DNA from: Terriglobia bacterium
Lineage (GTDB): Bacteria > Acidobacteriota > Terriglobia > Terriglobales > Acidobacteriaceae
Reading direction: 5' to 3'
Assembly (NCBI GenBank): GCA_020073165.1
Contig: JAIQFP010000007.1
Coordinates: 124,001-188,000 of the forward strand
DNA length: 64,000 bases
Shown here in pieces: positions 53,957 to 63,275 of this stretch (the first letter of the stretch is position 1; every line of letters starts with the position of its first letter). The notes beneath the pieces were generated by a model. It did no database searches. It was given only the letters and a program-made list of their open reading frames with translations, and was not told where the DNA came from. Made by a program: the position numbers and the translations under genes.

Positions 53957-55168
53957 ATGACCGTCTCTGCCGAAACCAAACCCGGCCGTTCCGCCGAGGC
54001 CGGCCATTGGGGCAAAGACATTCGCTCCGACCTGCATGTGGCGCTGGAGCCGCGCGACCGGGGCGGCCTGGAGATCACTCTGGAGTCCCGCGTTGCCGCC
54101 TATTATGGCGATTCCATCGTGGCGCAGACGCGGCAAGTGTTGGAAGCACTCGGCATAAAACACGCCCGGGTTTCGCTCCACGACGAAGGCGCGCTGCCCT
54201 TCGTCATCTCGGCGCGGGTTGAGACTGCGGCGAAGCGCGCCGGCCTGGGCGCCGGACAAAAATCGCCGTCCGACAAATTACCCCTGCCTCAGCCCTCCGC
54301 GCGCGACCGCCTGCGCCGTTCACGCTTGTATCTGCCCGGCACGGAGCCCAAGTATTTCATCAACGCCGCGCTGCACGGGCCCGACGCTATCATTCTCGAC
54401 CTCGAAGACTCCGTTCATCACGCCGAGAAAGACGCTGCTCGCATCCTGGTCCGCAACACCCTGCGGGCCGTGGATTTCGGCGCCTGCGAGCGCATGGTGC
54501 GCATCAACCAGTTGCCCCTGGGCCTTGAGGATCTGGCGGAAATCATCCCGGAGGCGCCCGACCTCGTGCTCCTCCCCAAGACCGAGAACCCGCAGCAGGT
54601 CGCGGAAGTGGACCGGATGATCGGCGAACTTAAGGTCCGCAACAAGATCGATCGTCCCATTTGGTTGATGCCCATTCTCGAGTCCGCGCTCGGGATTGAG
54701 AATGCTACTGCTATTGCCAATGCCAGTCCAAACCTGGCCGCGCTGACCATCGGCCTGGAGGATTACACCGCCGACATGGGTGTGGTGAAGACGGTGGAAG
54801 GCCGCGAATCACTCTATGCCCGCACCCGCCTGGTGAATGCCGCTAAGGCCGCGGGGATCCAGGCCATCGATTCTGTATTCGGAGATGTCGGCGACATGGA
54901 CGGTCTGCGGCGCTGGGGAGAGAATTCCCGCGCCCTTGGCTTCGAAGGCATGGGCTGCATCCATCCCACGCAGATTCCGCTGATTCATGAAGCCTTTGCC
55001 CCCTCGCAGGCGGAGATCGAGAAAGCACTGAAGATCGTCGCCGCCTTCGAAGACGCGCAGCAGCGCGGACTGGGCGTTGTCAGCCTGGGATCCAAGATGA
55101 TTGACCCACCGGTAGTGCAGCGCGCGCTGAAGTTGGTTGCTCGCGCCAAACAGATGGGCAAGGCGTGA
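53957..55168 (+). CDS. Citrate lyase acyl-carrier (CitD) fused to beta subunit (CitE)
   Basis: 403 residues. Residues about 15-92 match CitD: a possible prosthetic-group Ser24 in IRSDLHVAL and the family pattern ITLESRVAAYYGDSIVAQT. Residues about 115-400 match the HpcH/HpaI-type CitE lyase (SRLYLPGTEP, ILDLEDSVHHAEK, IGLEDYTADMG). CitE cleaves citryl-ACP into oxaloacetate and acetyl-ACP. The usual operon has separate citD and citE genes, so this is an uncommon fusion. The next gene is the CitF alpha subunit, 64 bp away. Confidence 0.85.
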   Translation: MTVSAETKPGRSAEAGHWGKDIRSDLHVALEPRDRGGLEITLESRVAAYYGDSIVAQTRQVLEALGIKHARVSLHDEGALPFVISARVETAAKRAGLGAGQKSPSDKLPLPQPSARDRLRRSRLYLPGTEPKYFINAALHGPDAIILDLEDSVHHAEKDAARILVRNTLRAVDFGACERMVRINQLPLGLEDLAEIIPEAPDLVLLPKTENPQQVAEVDRMIGELKVRNKIDRPIWLMPILESALGIENATAIANASPNLAALTIGLEDYTADMGVVKTVEGRESLYARTRLVNAAKAAGIQAIDSVFGDVGDMDGLRRWGENSRALGFEGMGCIHPTQIPLIHEAFAPSQAEIEKALKIVAAFEDAQQRGLGVVSLGSKMIDPPVVQRALKLVARAKQMGKA

Positions 55169-55232
55169 CTCATGTGGAGACGGGCGCCTCGCCCGTCTCG
55201 GTCGGGCAAAGCCCGGCAGTGTACGGAGAAGA

Positions 55233-56795
55233 ATGACCGATCGCGTGGAACTCGCGCAGAATGCCGCCGGACGCATGGTACCCGCCATGGTCAACGGCAA
55301 GCCCCAGATCCCGTACATCGGCGTCGGCAAGTATCAACCCCGCGGCCGCAAGCAAGCCCCGCCGATCCGATCGAATAAAGACTTTCCCGAGAACGGCGAC
55401 AAGCGCGTGCCCGATCTCCAGACTGCTTTGCGCAACTGCGGACTGCGCGACGGCATGGTCCTCTCCAACCATCACCACCTGCGCGACGGCGACCGCGTCG
55501 CGCTCATGGCACTTGAAGCCGCCGCCCGCCTCGGCGTCAAAAACCTGATGTGGTTCCCCAGCGCATCCTTCCCCTCGCAGCAGGGCGCCATTGACCTGAT
55601 GCAGAAAGGCGTCATCCATCACATCGAAGGCTCGATGAACGGCCCGCTGGGCGACTACTGCACCCAGGGCAACATGCGCGGCATGGGAGTCCTGCGCTCT
55701 CATGGCGGCCGTTGGCAGGCCATCCAGGACGGTGAGGTACACATTGACATCGCGGTGATCGCCGCGCCTACCGCCGATCCCTTCGGCAACGCCGACGGCT
55801 CCCACGGCACATCGGCCTGCGGTTCGCTCGGCTTCGCCCTGGCCGACTCGATGTATGCCGACCACGTCATCGTGGTCACCGATAACCTGGTGCCGTTCCC
55901 CTGCATCCCCTGGCAGATTCAGGGCAACAACGTGGACTACGTCGTCGAGGTCGATTCCATCGGCGATCCCGCGAAAATCGTCTCCGGCACCACCCAGATC
56001 ACACGCTCGCCCGACCGCCTGCGCATCGCCGAGTTCGTGGCTCGCTTCCTCCGTGACGCCGGCATCATGAAAAACGGCTTCTCCTTCCAGGCGGGTGCCG
56101 GAGGCATCGCCCTCGCCTTCGTGGACTACCTCCGCCGCATGATGAAAGACGCCGGCGTCAAAGCCCGCTTCGTGCGCGGTGGCTCCACCAAGTATCTGGT
56201 CGAACTCCTGCAGGGTGGGCTTACCGACTACATCCTCGACGGGCAGACCTTCGATCTCGACGGGGTAAAGTCCATCGCCAACGATCCGCGGCACGTGCCC
56301 ACCTCGCCGTTCACGTCGTACAACTACCACGGCAAAGGCTCGTTCGCGTCCATGGTGGACGCGGTAGTGCTGGGCGCGACCGAAGTGGACGTGAACTTCA
56401 ACGGCAACGTGGTCACCCACTCCGACGGCCGCCTGCTGCACGGTATTGGAGGCTGGCAGAACTGCCTCGCCGCCGGATGCACCATCCTGGCAGTGCCCTC
56501 CTTCCGCGACCGCATTCCGGTGATCGTCGACCAGGTGACTACGCTCACCGGCCCCGGCGAACTCATTGACGTAGTAGTCACCGAACGCGGCATCGCCATC
56601 AACCCGCGCCGCCAGGACCTGCTGGATGCGGTCAAGGGCTCGAGCCTGCCCATCCGCCCCATTCAAGACATCAAAGCCGAAGTGGAGCGCATCTGCGGCG
56701 GCAAGCCGGCTCGCCCCAAGCTCGGGGATCGCCCCGTGGCCGTGGTGAAGTGGGTGGATGGGACCGTGCTGGACACGGTCTGGCAGGTCGGATAA
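55233..56795 (+). CDS. citF: Citrate lyase alpha subunit (citrate CoA/ACP-transferase)
   Basis: 520 residues, the usual size of CitF. It begins MTDRVELAQNAAGRMV after a GGAGAA ribosome site. The family pattern is clear: LRDGMVLSNHHHLRDGD, NMRGMGVLRSHGG and FNGNVVTHSDGRLLHG. CitF exchanges acetyl-ACP with citrate to form citryl-ACP. Together with the fused CitD-CitE it should make a complete lyase. The ligase/maturation genes citC, citG and citX are not in the window and should be sought elsewhere. Confidence 0.92.
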   Translation: MTDRVELAQNAAGRMVPAMVNGKPQIPYIGVGKYQPRGRKQAPPIRSNKDFPENGDKRVPDLQTALRNCGLRDGMVLSNHHHLRDGDRVALMALEAAARLGVKNLMWFPSASFPSQQGAIDLMQKGVIHHIEGSMNGPLGDYCTQGNMRGMGVLRSHGGRWQAIQDGEVHIDIAVIAAPTADPFGNADGSHGTSACGSLGFALADSMYADHVIVVTDNLVPFPCIPWQIQGNNVDYVVEVDSIGDPAKIVSGTTQITRSPDRLRIAEFVARFLRDAGIMKNGFSFQAGAGGIALAFVDYLRRMMKDAGVKARFVRGGSTKYLVELLQGGLTDYILDGQTFDLDGVKSIANDPRHVPTSPFTSYNYHGKGSFASMVDAVVLGATEVDVNFNGNVVTHSDGRLLHGIGGWQNCLAAGCTILAVPSFRDRIPVIVDQVTTLTGPGELIDVVVTERGIAINPRRQDLLDAVKGSSLPIRPIQDIKAEVERICGGKPARPKLGDRPVAVVKWVDGTVLDTVWQVG

Positions 56796-56824
56796 GAAAC
56801 CGGCAGTTCTCAAGTCAAAAAAAT

Positions 56825-56855
56825 CAGGGCGACGCTCAGCCGAACGTCGCCCTGA
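56825..56855 (-). terminator. Terminator of the repeat lipoprotein gene
   Basis: CAGGGCGACG pairs with CGTCGCCCTG (ten pairs). On the minus strand it is followed by ATTTTTTTGACTT, a strong T tract. It therefore ends the minus-strand gene and may also shelter citF on the other side. Confidence 0.8.
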
Positions 56856-56874
56856 AACACGCACGCATCTTGGC

Positions 56875-58350
56875 CTACTGCTGCAACTCCGTGATCCCAT
56901 CAATCTCAGTGCTGGCATCGTTCTGTAGAATGTACGCCTTGCTCCCAGAAACTAGGTAGAACACCATATTGTTGGAAACGGTGCTGATCGTGCCCGTGGT
57001 CCGCCCGTTGCTTCCCACTGAATAGGTTCCCGACAGAGGACCTGGGACATTGATTGTTCCCGATGCGTTCACCAACTCATTCAAGCTGAGGTTCCCGGCG
57101 CCGTCCCAATTCAACGTGGCCACCCGGTCAATGAAGAAGCTGGAGTTGAATCCGTCCATTAGGAACGCAAACTGCCCGTTCATGCTGGCATTGGTGAACG
57201 AACTCGAGCTCTGCAGGTCCGCGCTTCCTTCCGCCACCGCACCCGCATCGGTAACCAGGAAGAACGCCCGCGACGGGCTTACCAGGTACACCACTTCGTT
57301 GGTGAGCACGCCCCCGGTCAGGGTCACGGCGGTACGCCCCGTAGTCGAGTCGACGTTCGAGTAGGTGCCCGTAATGGCCACGTTCGAAGCCGTTGTGCCG
57401 TCCACCGCCGCATCCAGAGCGCCGGAACTGATGGTGCCGTCGCCCATGGCGTCAAACTGCCCCACCGCCCGCAGGTTGCCGATGCTCGTGGGAGTGTCGC
57501 CGTTGCCGCCAAAGGCATAGTTCCCGGAGAGCGACGCGTTGCTGAACGGGGCCCCGGTCTGTTTCTCTGCCCGGCCCAAGCCCAGAATGCCGATGTCCTC
57601 GGACAGGAAGCGTATGTTGTTGGCATCGACCACGTAGTAAATGAAGCTGGAGGTAGCGGGCGAACTGTCGGTCAGCGAGCCTGTCGCCCGTCCGTTACCA
57701 TCCGGCGTATTAAACAAGCCCGCGGTTAGCGTCAGGCTGCCCGCGGCTCCGCCGTCGCTCACGTCTTCGCTGCCTGACGTCACCACCCCGCCGGCAATCG
57801 TAAGCACGCCCACATTGCCGGTTGATCCTGCCGACGTAAAAGCCCCGTTGGTGGTGTGCATGCGGAACACGAATGTGCCGCTGGGAGGTGCACTGAACGC
57901 CGCGGCGGTTTGTTTCTCCGCGACCCCGGCCCCGGTCGCAAACGTGTCGGCTTCGACCAGGTAAGCCTTGGAAGTACTCTGCAGGGTCATCGCCAAGGTG
58001 ATGGCGCTGGTGTCAGAAAAGTTCAAGAAGACAGTGGCGGTTCCGTCATTGCTGATGGAGTAGGTGGAGGTGTTCAAGATCGTGGTCGATGCGACACCCA
58101 GGCTGCCATCCACAAAATCATCCGAGCCTCCCGTGATGTGGCCCGCTCCATCCGCGGTAAACGAACCTATTTCGCGGAACTCCACGCCATTGAACAGGTC
58201 TTCGCCCGCCAACTGGTAGGCGTATTGCCCGCTCAGGCTGGCGTTGGAGAAGTTGCCTGTGGGCGGCGGCCCACCATTGTTGTTACTTGTTCCGCAGCCC
58301 ACGCAGAACGCCAGGGAAACCAAAGCCAACGTCAGACCCAATGTCTTCAT
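56875..58350 (-). CDS. Repeat-containing lipoprotein of unknown function
   Basis: 491 residues with a lipoprotein signal (LVSLAFCVGC, Cys near 19), followed by a Gly/Asn/Pro-rich linker. Four similar units begin NASLSGQYAYQL, SNASLSGNYAFGG or NASMNGQFAFLM, each with about 110 residues of beta-strand-like sequence rich in Gly, Thr and Ser. It should be a lipid-anchored, surface or periplasmic protein with tandem beta domains. No enzymatic motif is seen. A strong terminator follows. Confidence 0.8.
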   Translation of the reverse strand: MKTLGLTLALVSLAFCVGCGTSNNNGGPPPTGNFSNASLSGQYAYQLAGEDLFNGVEFREIGSFTADGAGHITGGSDDFVDGSLGVASTTILNTSTYSISNDGTATVFLNFSDTSAITLAMTLQSTSKAYLVEADTFATGAGVAEKQTAAAFSAPPSGTFVFRMHTTNGAFTSAGSTGNVGVLTIAGGVVTSGSEDVSDGGAAGSLTLTAGLFNTPDGNGRATGSLTDSSPATSSFIYYVVDANNIRFLSEDIGILGLGRAEKQTGAPFSNASLSGNYAFGGNGDTPTSIGNLRAVGQFDAMGDGTISSGALDAAVDGTTASNVAITGTYSNVDSTTGRTAVTLTGGVLTNEVVYLVSPSRAFFLVTDAGAVAEGSADLQSSSSFTNASMNGQFAFLMDGFNSSFFIDRVATLNWDGAGNLSLNELVNASGTINVPGPLSGTYSVGSNGRTTGTISTVSNNMVFYLVSGSKAYILQNDASTEIDGITELQQ

Positions 58351-58543
58351 AATGATGGTGTGCAGCCGGTAGAAACCGCACCACTCCTTTGAAATTCGTC
58401 TCTTGGAAGACGTTATCCCTTTCTAACACAGGCAGGGCAGGAAAGTTCCTCCGGGAGGAGCCTTTTCAGTACACCAACGTGCCGGCCGCGGGAATTGACA
58501 TATGGCAGGTGTATGAGATCCGAGAACTGCGAACCGGCAACGG

Positions 58544-59176
58544 TTATTCGTGCGAAAACTCGGCGGGACCGGATGAAAGCGCAGCCGCCTGCCTGACTTT
58601 CGGAACAAGCCACACCGCCAGCCGGCACCCGAGCAGTATCAAGAGCACAAAGGCATACTGCAGCGGCTTGCGCAGGTCCGCTTTCACCAGCCACACATAG
58701 TGGATCACTCCGGCGATTGCGCTGATGTAAATCAGACGGTGCAGCAGTCTCCAGCGCCGCCCGCCCAGGCGGCGAATCCAGCCGCTGGTGGAAGTAATCG
58801 CCAGCGGAATCAGCAGTACGAATGCGGTGAAACCAGCGGCGATGAAACGGCGCTTGCCCACGTCAGCCAGCATCTCGCGCAGATCAAAGAACTTGTCCAG
58901 CCAGATGTAGGTCAAGAAGTGCAGCAGTCCATAGAAAAACGCGAACAGCCCGAGCATGCGGCGAAAGCGGATCATCCACAACTGTTTTGTCAACTTGCGC
59001 AGCGGCGTCACCGCCAGCGTAATCAGCAGGAAGATCAGCGTCCAGTCGCCTGTTGCGTGGGTGATAGCCTCGATGGGATTCGCGCCCAGATTCCCCGAGT
59101 AGGCCTTCCACCCCAGGCGCTCCAGCGGAGCCAGGCAAGCAAGAAACCCAGCGACTTTGAGCCAGGACAGTTTCAC
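58544..59176 (-). CDS. msrQ: MsrQ, heme-binding membrane subunit of methionine sulfoxide reductase
   Basis: 210 residues with about six hydrophobic helices and a ferric-reductase-like pattern. Likely heme histidines are in FYGLLHFLTYI, in LLHRLIYISA and in GVIHYVWL. MsrQ takes electrons from the quinone pool and passes them to MsrP. It is 10 bp after the msrP stop on the same strand, so the two form an operon. The usual size matches the family. Confidence 0.9.
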   Translation of the reverse strand: MKLSWLKVAGFLACLAPLERLGWKAYSGNLGANPIEAITHATGDWTLIFLLITLAVTPLRKLTKQLWMIRFRRMLGLFAFFYGLLHFLTYIWLDKFFDLREMLADVGKRRFIAAGFTAFVLLIPLAITSTSGWIRRLGGRRWRLLHRLIYISAIAGVIHYVWLVKADLRKPLQYAFVLLILLGCRLAVWLVPKVRQAAALSSGPAEFSHE

Positions 59177-59186
59177 GGCAGCCTTG

Positions 59187-60146
59187 TCAGAAATATTTCT
59201 TCAGGTCCATGCCGCTGTACAGGCTGGCTACCTGGTCATACCCATTGAACATCAGCGTAGGACGCTTGAAGAACTCACCCAGTCGCCGCTCTTTGGCCTG
59301 GCTCCAGCGGGGATGGTCCACGTTGGGATTCACATTGGAGTAAAAACCGTACTCGCTGGGTGCGGCCTTGTTCCAGGTATTGATCGGCTGCTCTTCGGTG
59401 AAGCGGATGCGCACAATCGCCTTGGCGCTCTTGAAGCCATATTTCCACGGCACTACAATGCGCAGCGGTGCGCCGTCCTGGTTGGGCAAGACTTCGCCGT
59501 ACATGCCGAAGCACAAGAGTGCCAGCGGGTGCATGGCTTCGTCCATGCGCAAGCCCTCCACGTACGGCCAGTCCAGCACCGGCACCCGCAGGCCGGGCAT
59601 CTGCTGGGGATCGTTCAGCGTGGTGAACTCGACATACCTGGCTTTGGGAAGTGGTTCGGCCCGCTTGATGAGTTCACTCAATGAGAACCCCACCCACGGC
59701 ACCACGATGGACCAGCCCTCCACGCAGCGATGCCGGTAAATGCGCTCCTCCGGCGCCGCCATTTTGAGGATTGTGTCCACGTCGAGCACCTGCTTCTTCT
59801 TCACCAAGCCATCAATGGTCACAGTCCACGGACGTGTCTTGAAGTTCTTAGCCAGCTCCGCAGGCCCTTCTTTGTCGGTCGAGAACTCGTAATAATTGTT
59901 GTAGTTGGTGACGTCCTTGTAGGGCGTGATCTTTTCCGTCGTCGAAAAAGAGCTTTTCCTGATGCCATCAATCTTGGCATTCGCCTGGACGACTTCCGAA
60001 GGCGAAGCCATCTCCTGCACACCCACTCCGGCCACCGCAACTGCTCCGGCGATTGCCGTACCGGCCAGAAATGCCCGCCGGTTCATATACAAACTCTTGG
60101 GGGTAATCTCCGAAGCCAGGATATCCGCAGCTTTCTTGATCAGCAT
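59187..60146 (-). CDS. msrP: MsrP, molybdopterin periplasmic methionine sulfoxide reductase
   Basis: 319 residues. The twin-arginine signal is [14 protein letters not shown]. The cysteine that binds molybdenum is in RHRCVEGW, and the sulfite-oxidase-like fold is seen in [11 protein letters not shown] and [16 protein letters not shown]. It reduces oxidised methionine in periplasmic proteins. The start at 60146 has an AGGAA site and gives the normal N-terminal extension before the Tat signal. It is followed by msrQ. Confidence 0.92.
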   Translation of the reverse strand: MLIKKAADILASEITPKSLYMNRRAFLAGTAIAGAVAVAGVGVQEMASPSEVVQANAKIDGIRKSSFSTTEKITPYKDVTNYNNYYEFSTDKEGPAELAKNFKTRPWTVTIDGLVKKKQVLDVDTILKMAAPEERIYRHRCVEGWSIVVPWVGFSLSELIKRAEPLPKARYVEFTTLNDPQQMPGLRVPVLDWPYVEGLRMDEAMHPLALLCFGMYGEVLPNQDGAPLRIVVPWKYGFKSAKAIVRIRFTEEQPINTWNKAAPSEYGFYSNVNPNVDHPRWSQAKERRLGEFFKRPTLMFNGYDQVASLYSGMDLKKYF

Positions 60147-60303
60147 GAAAACAATTCCTCTATGACAGGTACGGGCAGCGCAACCCTCACGGATGTAGCT
60201 TGAATCTCTATTAGATAAGACGCGGATAACCTGGAAAAGTTGCACGGGAGGGTGAGCTGGACACTTGCCAGCCGCGAGGCTTCGGCAAATCCCTCAGCCA
60301 GAC

Positions 60304-62838
60304 TTAGCGTTGCGCGCTGCTCAACACTTCACGCACCTTGCGTGACAGCATCTGCAAGGTAAACGGCTTTTGCAGGAACGCGGTGCCGGGATCGAGCACT
60401 CCCTGGTGAACGATCGCGTCTTCGGTATAGCCCGACAAATAGAGGACCTTGGTCTGCGGATGTGAGGTAGAAAGCTGTTTGGCCAGTTCGCGCCCGCTCA
60501 TGCCCGGCATGACCACGTCAGTAATCAGCATATCGATGGTGCCCTGGTGGGCAGCTGCGATCTGCAGAGCAGCGGCTCCGTGGTCGGCCTCGAGTACTTT
60601 GTAGCCTTTGGCCTCCAGAGTTTCGCGCACCAACTGACGCACCGATTCTTCGTCCTCCACCAGCAGCACGGTTTCCGAGCCACCCGACGCGGCTTGGGCA
60701 GCCCGCACATGGCTCAGTGGTTCGGCCGCATCTTCCACCCGCGGCAGGTAAATGCGGAACGTCGTCCCCCGCCCCACTTCGCTCTGCACAAAAACATAAC
60801 CCCCGCTTTGCTTGACTATGCCGTAGACCGTGGACAGTCCCAGCCCCGTCCCTTTGCCTTTTTCCTTGGTCGTGAAAAAAGGCTCAAAAATGCGCGCCTG
60901 GGTCTCTTTGTCCATGCCGTGCCCGGTATCGCTCACCGAGAGCATGACGTACGGTCCCGGCTGGATGTAGCTGTACTCGCGGCGAAGGTCATCATCCAGG
61001 CTGGCGTTTGCGGTTTGGAGGGTGATCCTCCCGCCGTCCGGCATGGCGTCCTTGGAGTTGACCACCAGGTTCATGATCACCTGTTCGATCTGCCCCGCAT
61101 CGGCGCGCGTACGGCCGAGGTCGGACGCCAACCGCGTGATCAACTCGATATTTTCCCCGATCAGCGGACGCAACAGGCGCTCGATATCGCCCACGATTGC
61201 GTTCACGTCCACCACCTTCAGTTCCAGCAGTTGCTTGCGGCTGAAGGCCAGCAGTTGCCGGGTCAGCGTGGTGGCTCGATCCGCGGCCTGCTGGATGGCT
61301 TCGATCTTGGGATAGACCGGGCTGTCCCGTTCGGTCCGCTCCAGTAGAACTTCGGTGTATCCGCTGACCACCATCAAAAGATTGTTGAAGTCGTGGGCCA
61401 CGCCCCCGGCCAGCCGTCCCACCGCCTCCATCTTTTGCGCCTGGCGAAACTGGTCTTCCAATACCCGCCGTTCGGTCACATCTTGTGCAATGATTTCCAG
61501 GACCTGGTCGGTTTCTTCCGGTGTGTTCACGGCGCGGCCACTGAGGCGCACGGTGATGGCATTGCCATCCTTGCGTCTCCACCGCACTTCCACGTCGTCC
61601 AGCCGTCCGCTGCGTTCAAATTCCTTCATCAGCCGCGACTGCTGCCCCGGATCCAGGAACACATCCCGCGTCGGATCCAGCCCCAACACTTCCTCGCCGG
61701 AGGCATACCCCAGCATGGCAATCAGCGCGGGGTTCACATCGAGGAACTTGCCCTCCAAACTGGAGCGATAAATGCCATACACCGCGCTCTGCACCAGCGA
61801 CCGGTAGCGCGACTCCGAACGCCGCAGCGCCTCTTCATGTTTCTTGTGTTCGACCGCGCTCGCCAGTTGCTGGGAAACGAAGGTGAGAATTTCTCGGTCC
61901 TTCTCCTGATAGCGAACATTGTCGCTGTAACTCTGCACCACCAGCACGCCGAAGGTGTTATTCGCCGCCTTCAGCGGAACTCCCATCCAGTCGACCGAAG
62001 GCGCGCCAATCAGCTCGACCTCGCCCTGTGCCAGCAGCGCATCGAAGACTTCCGGTGTGCACAGCAGCGGTTCCCCCGTGCGCAGCACGTGCTCGGTGAG
62101 CCCGCGCCCCTGCTTCTTGGGCGCGGGAGTGGGATCCTGCTCGTCCACGAAGTAAGGAAAACTGAGTAGCTGGGTCAGCGGATCGTAGAGCGCGATGTAG
62201 AAGTTGCGCGCGTACATCAGTTCTCCCACGATGTTATGAATCGCGGCATAGAACTGCTGCAGATCGACGGCGGAACTGGTCTTCTCCGCAATCCGGTAGA
62301 GTGCCGAGCTCAGCGTTTCTGCCCGCTTCTGTTCGGAGATGTCCCGGTAAAGCACGTACGACGCAACCCGGTTGCCGCCGATCATCACAGGAGCGGCAGA
62401 GATAAAAACGTCCACCAGGCCACCGTCCTTGTGCAACCTCTTGGTCTCCAGCATCACCTTCTCGCCCTTGGCGAGCATCTCCCCGATCCAGAGGGTTTCC
62501 GAGCCCCGGTCAGGCGGCACGATCAGGGAGTCAATGCGGCGGCCCAGCGCCTCCTCGGGCCGATGCCCGAACATGCGGGTGAACTCGCTGTTAATACGCA
62601 GGATCTGGTAGCGATCGAGGATACTGATCGCCTCGGGGGTACACTCCACCAACTGCTCAAGATAGGCCCGCTGTACCTCGACATCGTCGGAAGCAAACGC
62701 TGGAGTAGGTGGAGGCTCTACGGGCGTGGGATCACCCGGGCATGAAAGCGTGGGAGTGCCGTGCTGCAGTGCCTCCTTAAGAAACCTGGCGCGCACAAGC
62801 TCAGCCAATTTCGCTGGCCGGGTGATCTTGTCACCCAT
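60304..62838 (-). CDS. Hybrid sensor histidine kinase with PAS, GAF and receiver domains
   Basis: 844 residues. Order: PAS (about 50-165), GAF (about 190-335), PAS (about 345-470), HisKA with the phospho-His in GGVAHDFNNLL, HATPase_c (SDTGHGMDKETQARIFEPFF and GTGLGLSTVYGIVKQ), and a C-terminal receiver with phospho-acceptor Asp in ITDVVMPGMSG. No membrane helix is clear, so it should be a cytoplasmic sensor, perhaps of redox or ligand state. No response-regulator gene is adjacent; the internal receiver may pass the phosphate on. Its partner is unknown. Confidence 0.92.
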   Translation of the reverse strand: MGDKITRPAKLAELVRARFLKEALQHGTPTLSCPGDPTPVEPPPTPAFASDDVEVQRAYLEQLVECTPEAISILDRYQILRINSEFTRMFGHRPEEALGRRIDSLIVPPDRGSETLWIGEMLAKGEKVMLETKRLHKDGGLVDVFISAAPVMIGGNRVASYVLYRDISEQKRAETLSSALYRIAEKTSSAVDLQQFYAAIHNIVGELMYARNFYIALYDPLTQLLSFPYFVDEQDPTPAPKKQGRGLTEHVLRTGEPLLCTPEVFDALLAQGEVELIGAPSVDWMGVPLKAANNTFGVLVVQSYSDNVRYQEKDREILTFVSQQLASAVEHKKHEEALRRSESRYRSLVQSAVYGIYRSSLEGKFLDVNPALIAMLGYASGEEVLGLDPTRDVFLDPGQQSRLMKEFERSGRLDDVEVRWRRKDGNAITVRLSGRAVNTPEETDQVLEIIAQDVTERRVLEDQFRQAQKMEAVGRLAGGVAHDFNNLLMVVSGYTEVLLERTERDSPVYPKIEAIQQAADRATTLTRQLLAFSRKQLLELKVVDVNAIVGDIERLLRPLIGENIELITRLASDLGRTRADAGQIEQVIMNLVVNSKDAMPDGGRITLQTANASLDDDLRREYSYIQPGPYVMLSVSDTGHGMDKETQARIFEPFFTTKEKGKGTGLGLSTVYGIVKQSGGYVFVQSEVGRGTTFRIYLPRVEDAAEPLSHVRAAQAASGGSETVLLVEDEESVRQLVRETLEAKGYKVLEADHGAAALQIAAAHQGTIDMLITDVVMPGMSGRELAKQLSTSHPQTKVLYLSGYTEDAIVHQGVLDPGTAFLQKPFTLQMLSRKVREVLSSAQR

Positions 62839-63275
62839 CGAATCTCCTCCCGCTTCGATACCAGAGCCAATTCGGATGGTAGATGGCCCGCTGATTGCTC
62901 GAAAGTTACGGAGGTAATTCGGCGCCAGTTGCGCCGCGGAGCGGCGCCGGAATACCGCCCGGGGTCAGAAGTGAGGCGCAATGAGCAAGCCCGGGAAAAG
63001 CAACAGAGTGGTTGTGACACAGATGCGTCGGTGACAACCGCCAGGGCGCCGAGGAAAGCAGATCAACAACTCCACCCCATCTCCATTCGCACCCGTATGC
63101 TGGTCGAGAAACCACTGGTGCTGTGGAGTTTGCTCGCCTACTACCCGCGGTTGACACTCTCAACATCCAAGTGTCAACGGGCCGCCGCGCGCCGGCACCC
63201 CGGGCCGTGCTTTTTCAGGGAATTGCGCTAACCAGTACCCCCTCCATCAGTCCAACGCAGCGGCGGCCTATCCCT
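62839..63275. other. Intergenic region of about 435 bp before the permease gene
   Basis: It contains an inverted repeat TTGACACT (63151-63158) with AGTGTCAA (63170-63177) separated by 11 bases, which may be an operator or a hairpin near the permease promoter. The left part has GC-rich hairpins such as GGCGCCAGTTGCGCC. No other gene is convincing. Confidence 0.5.

Noticed and set aside
55170-56918. 582-codon minus-strand frame opposite citF
   Set aside because: CitF motifs are on the plus strand; the antisense translation is unlike a protein family.
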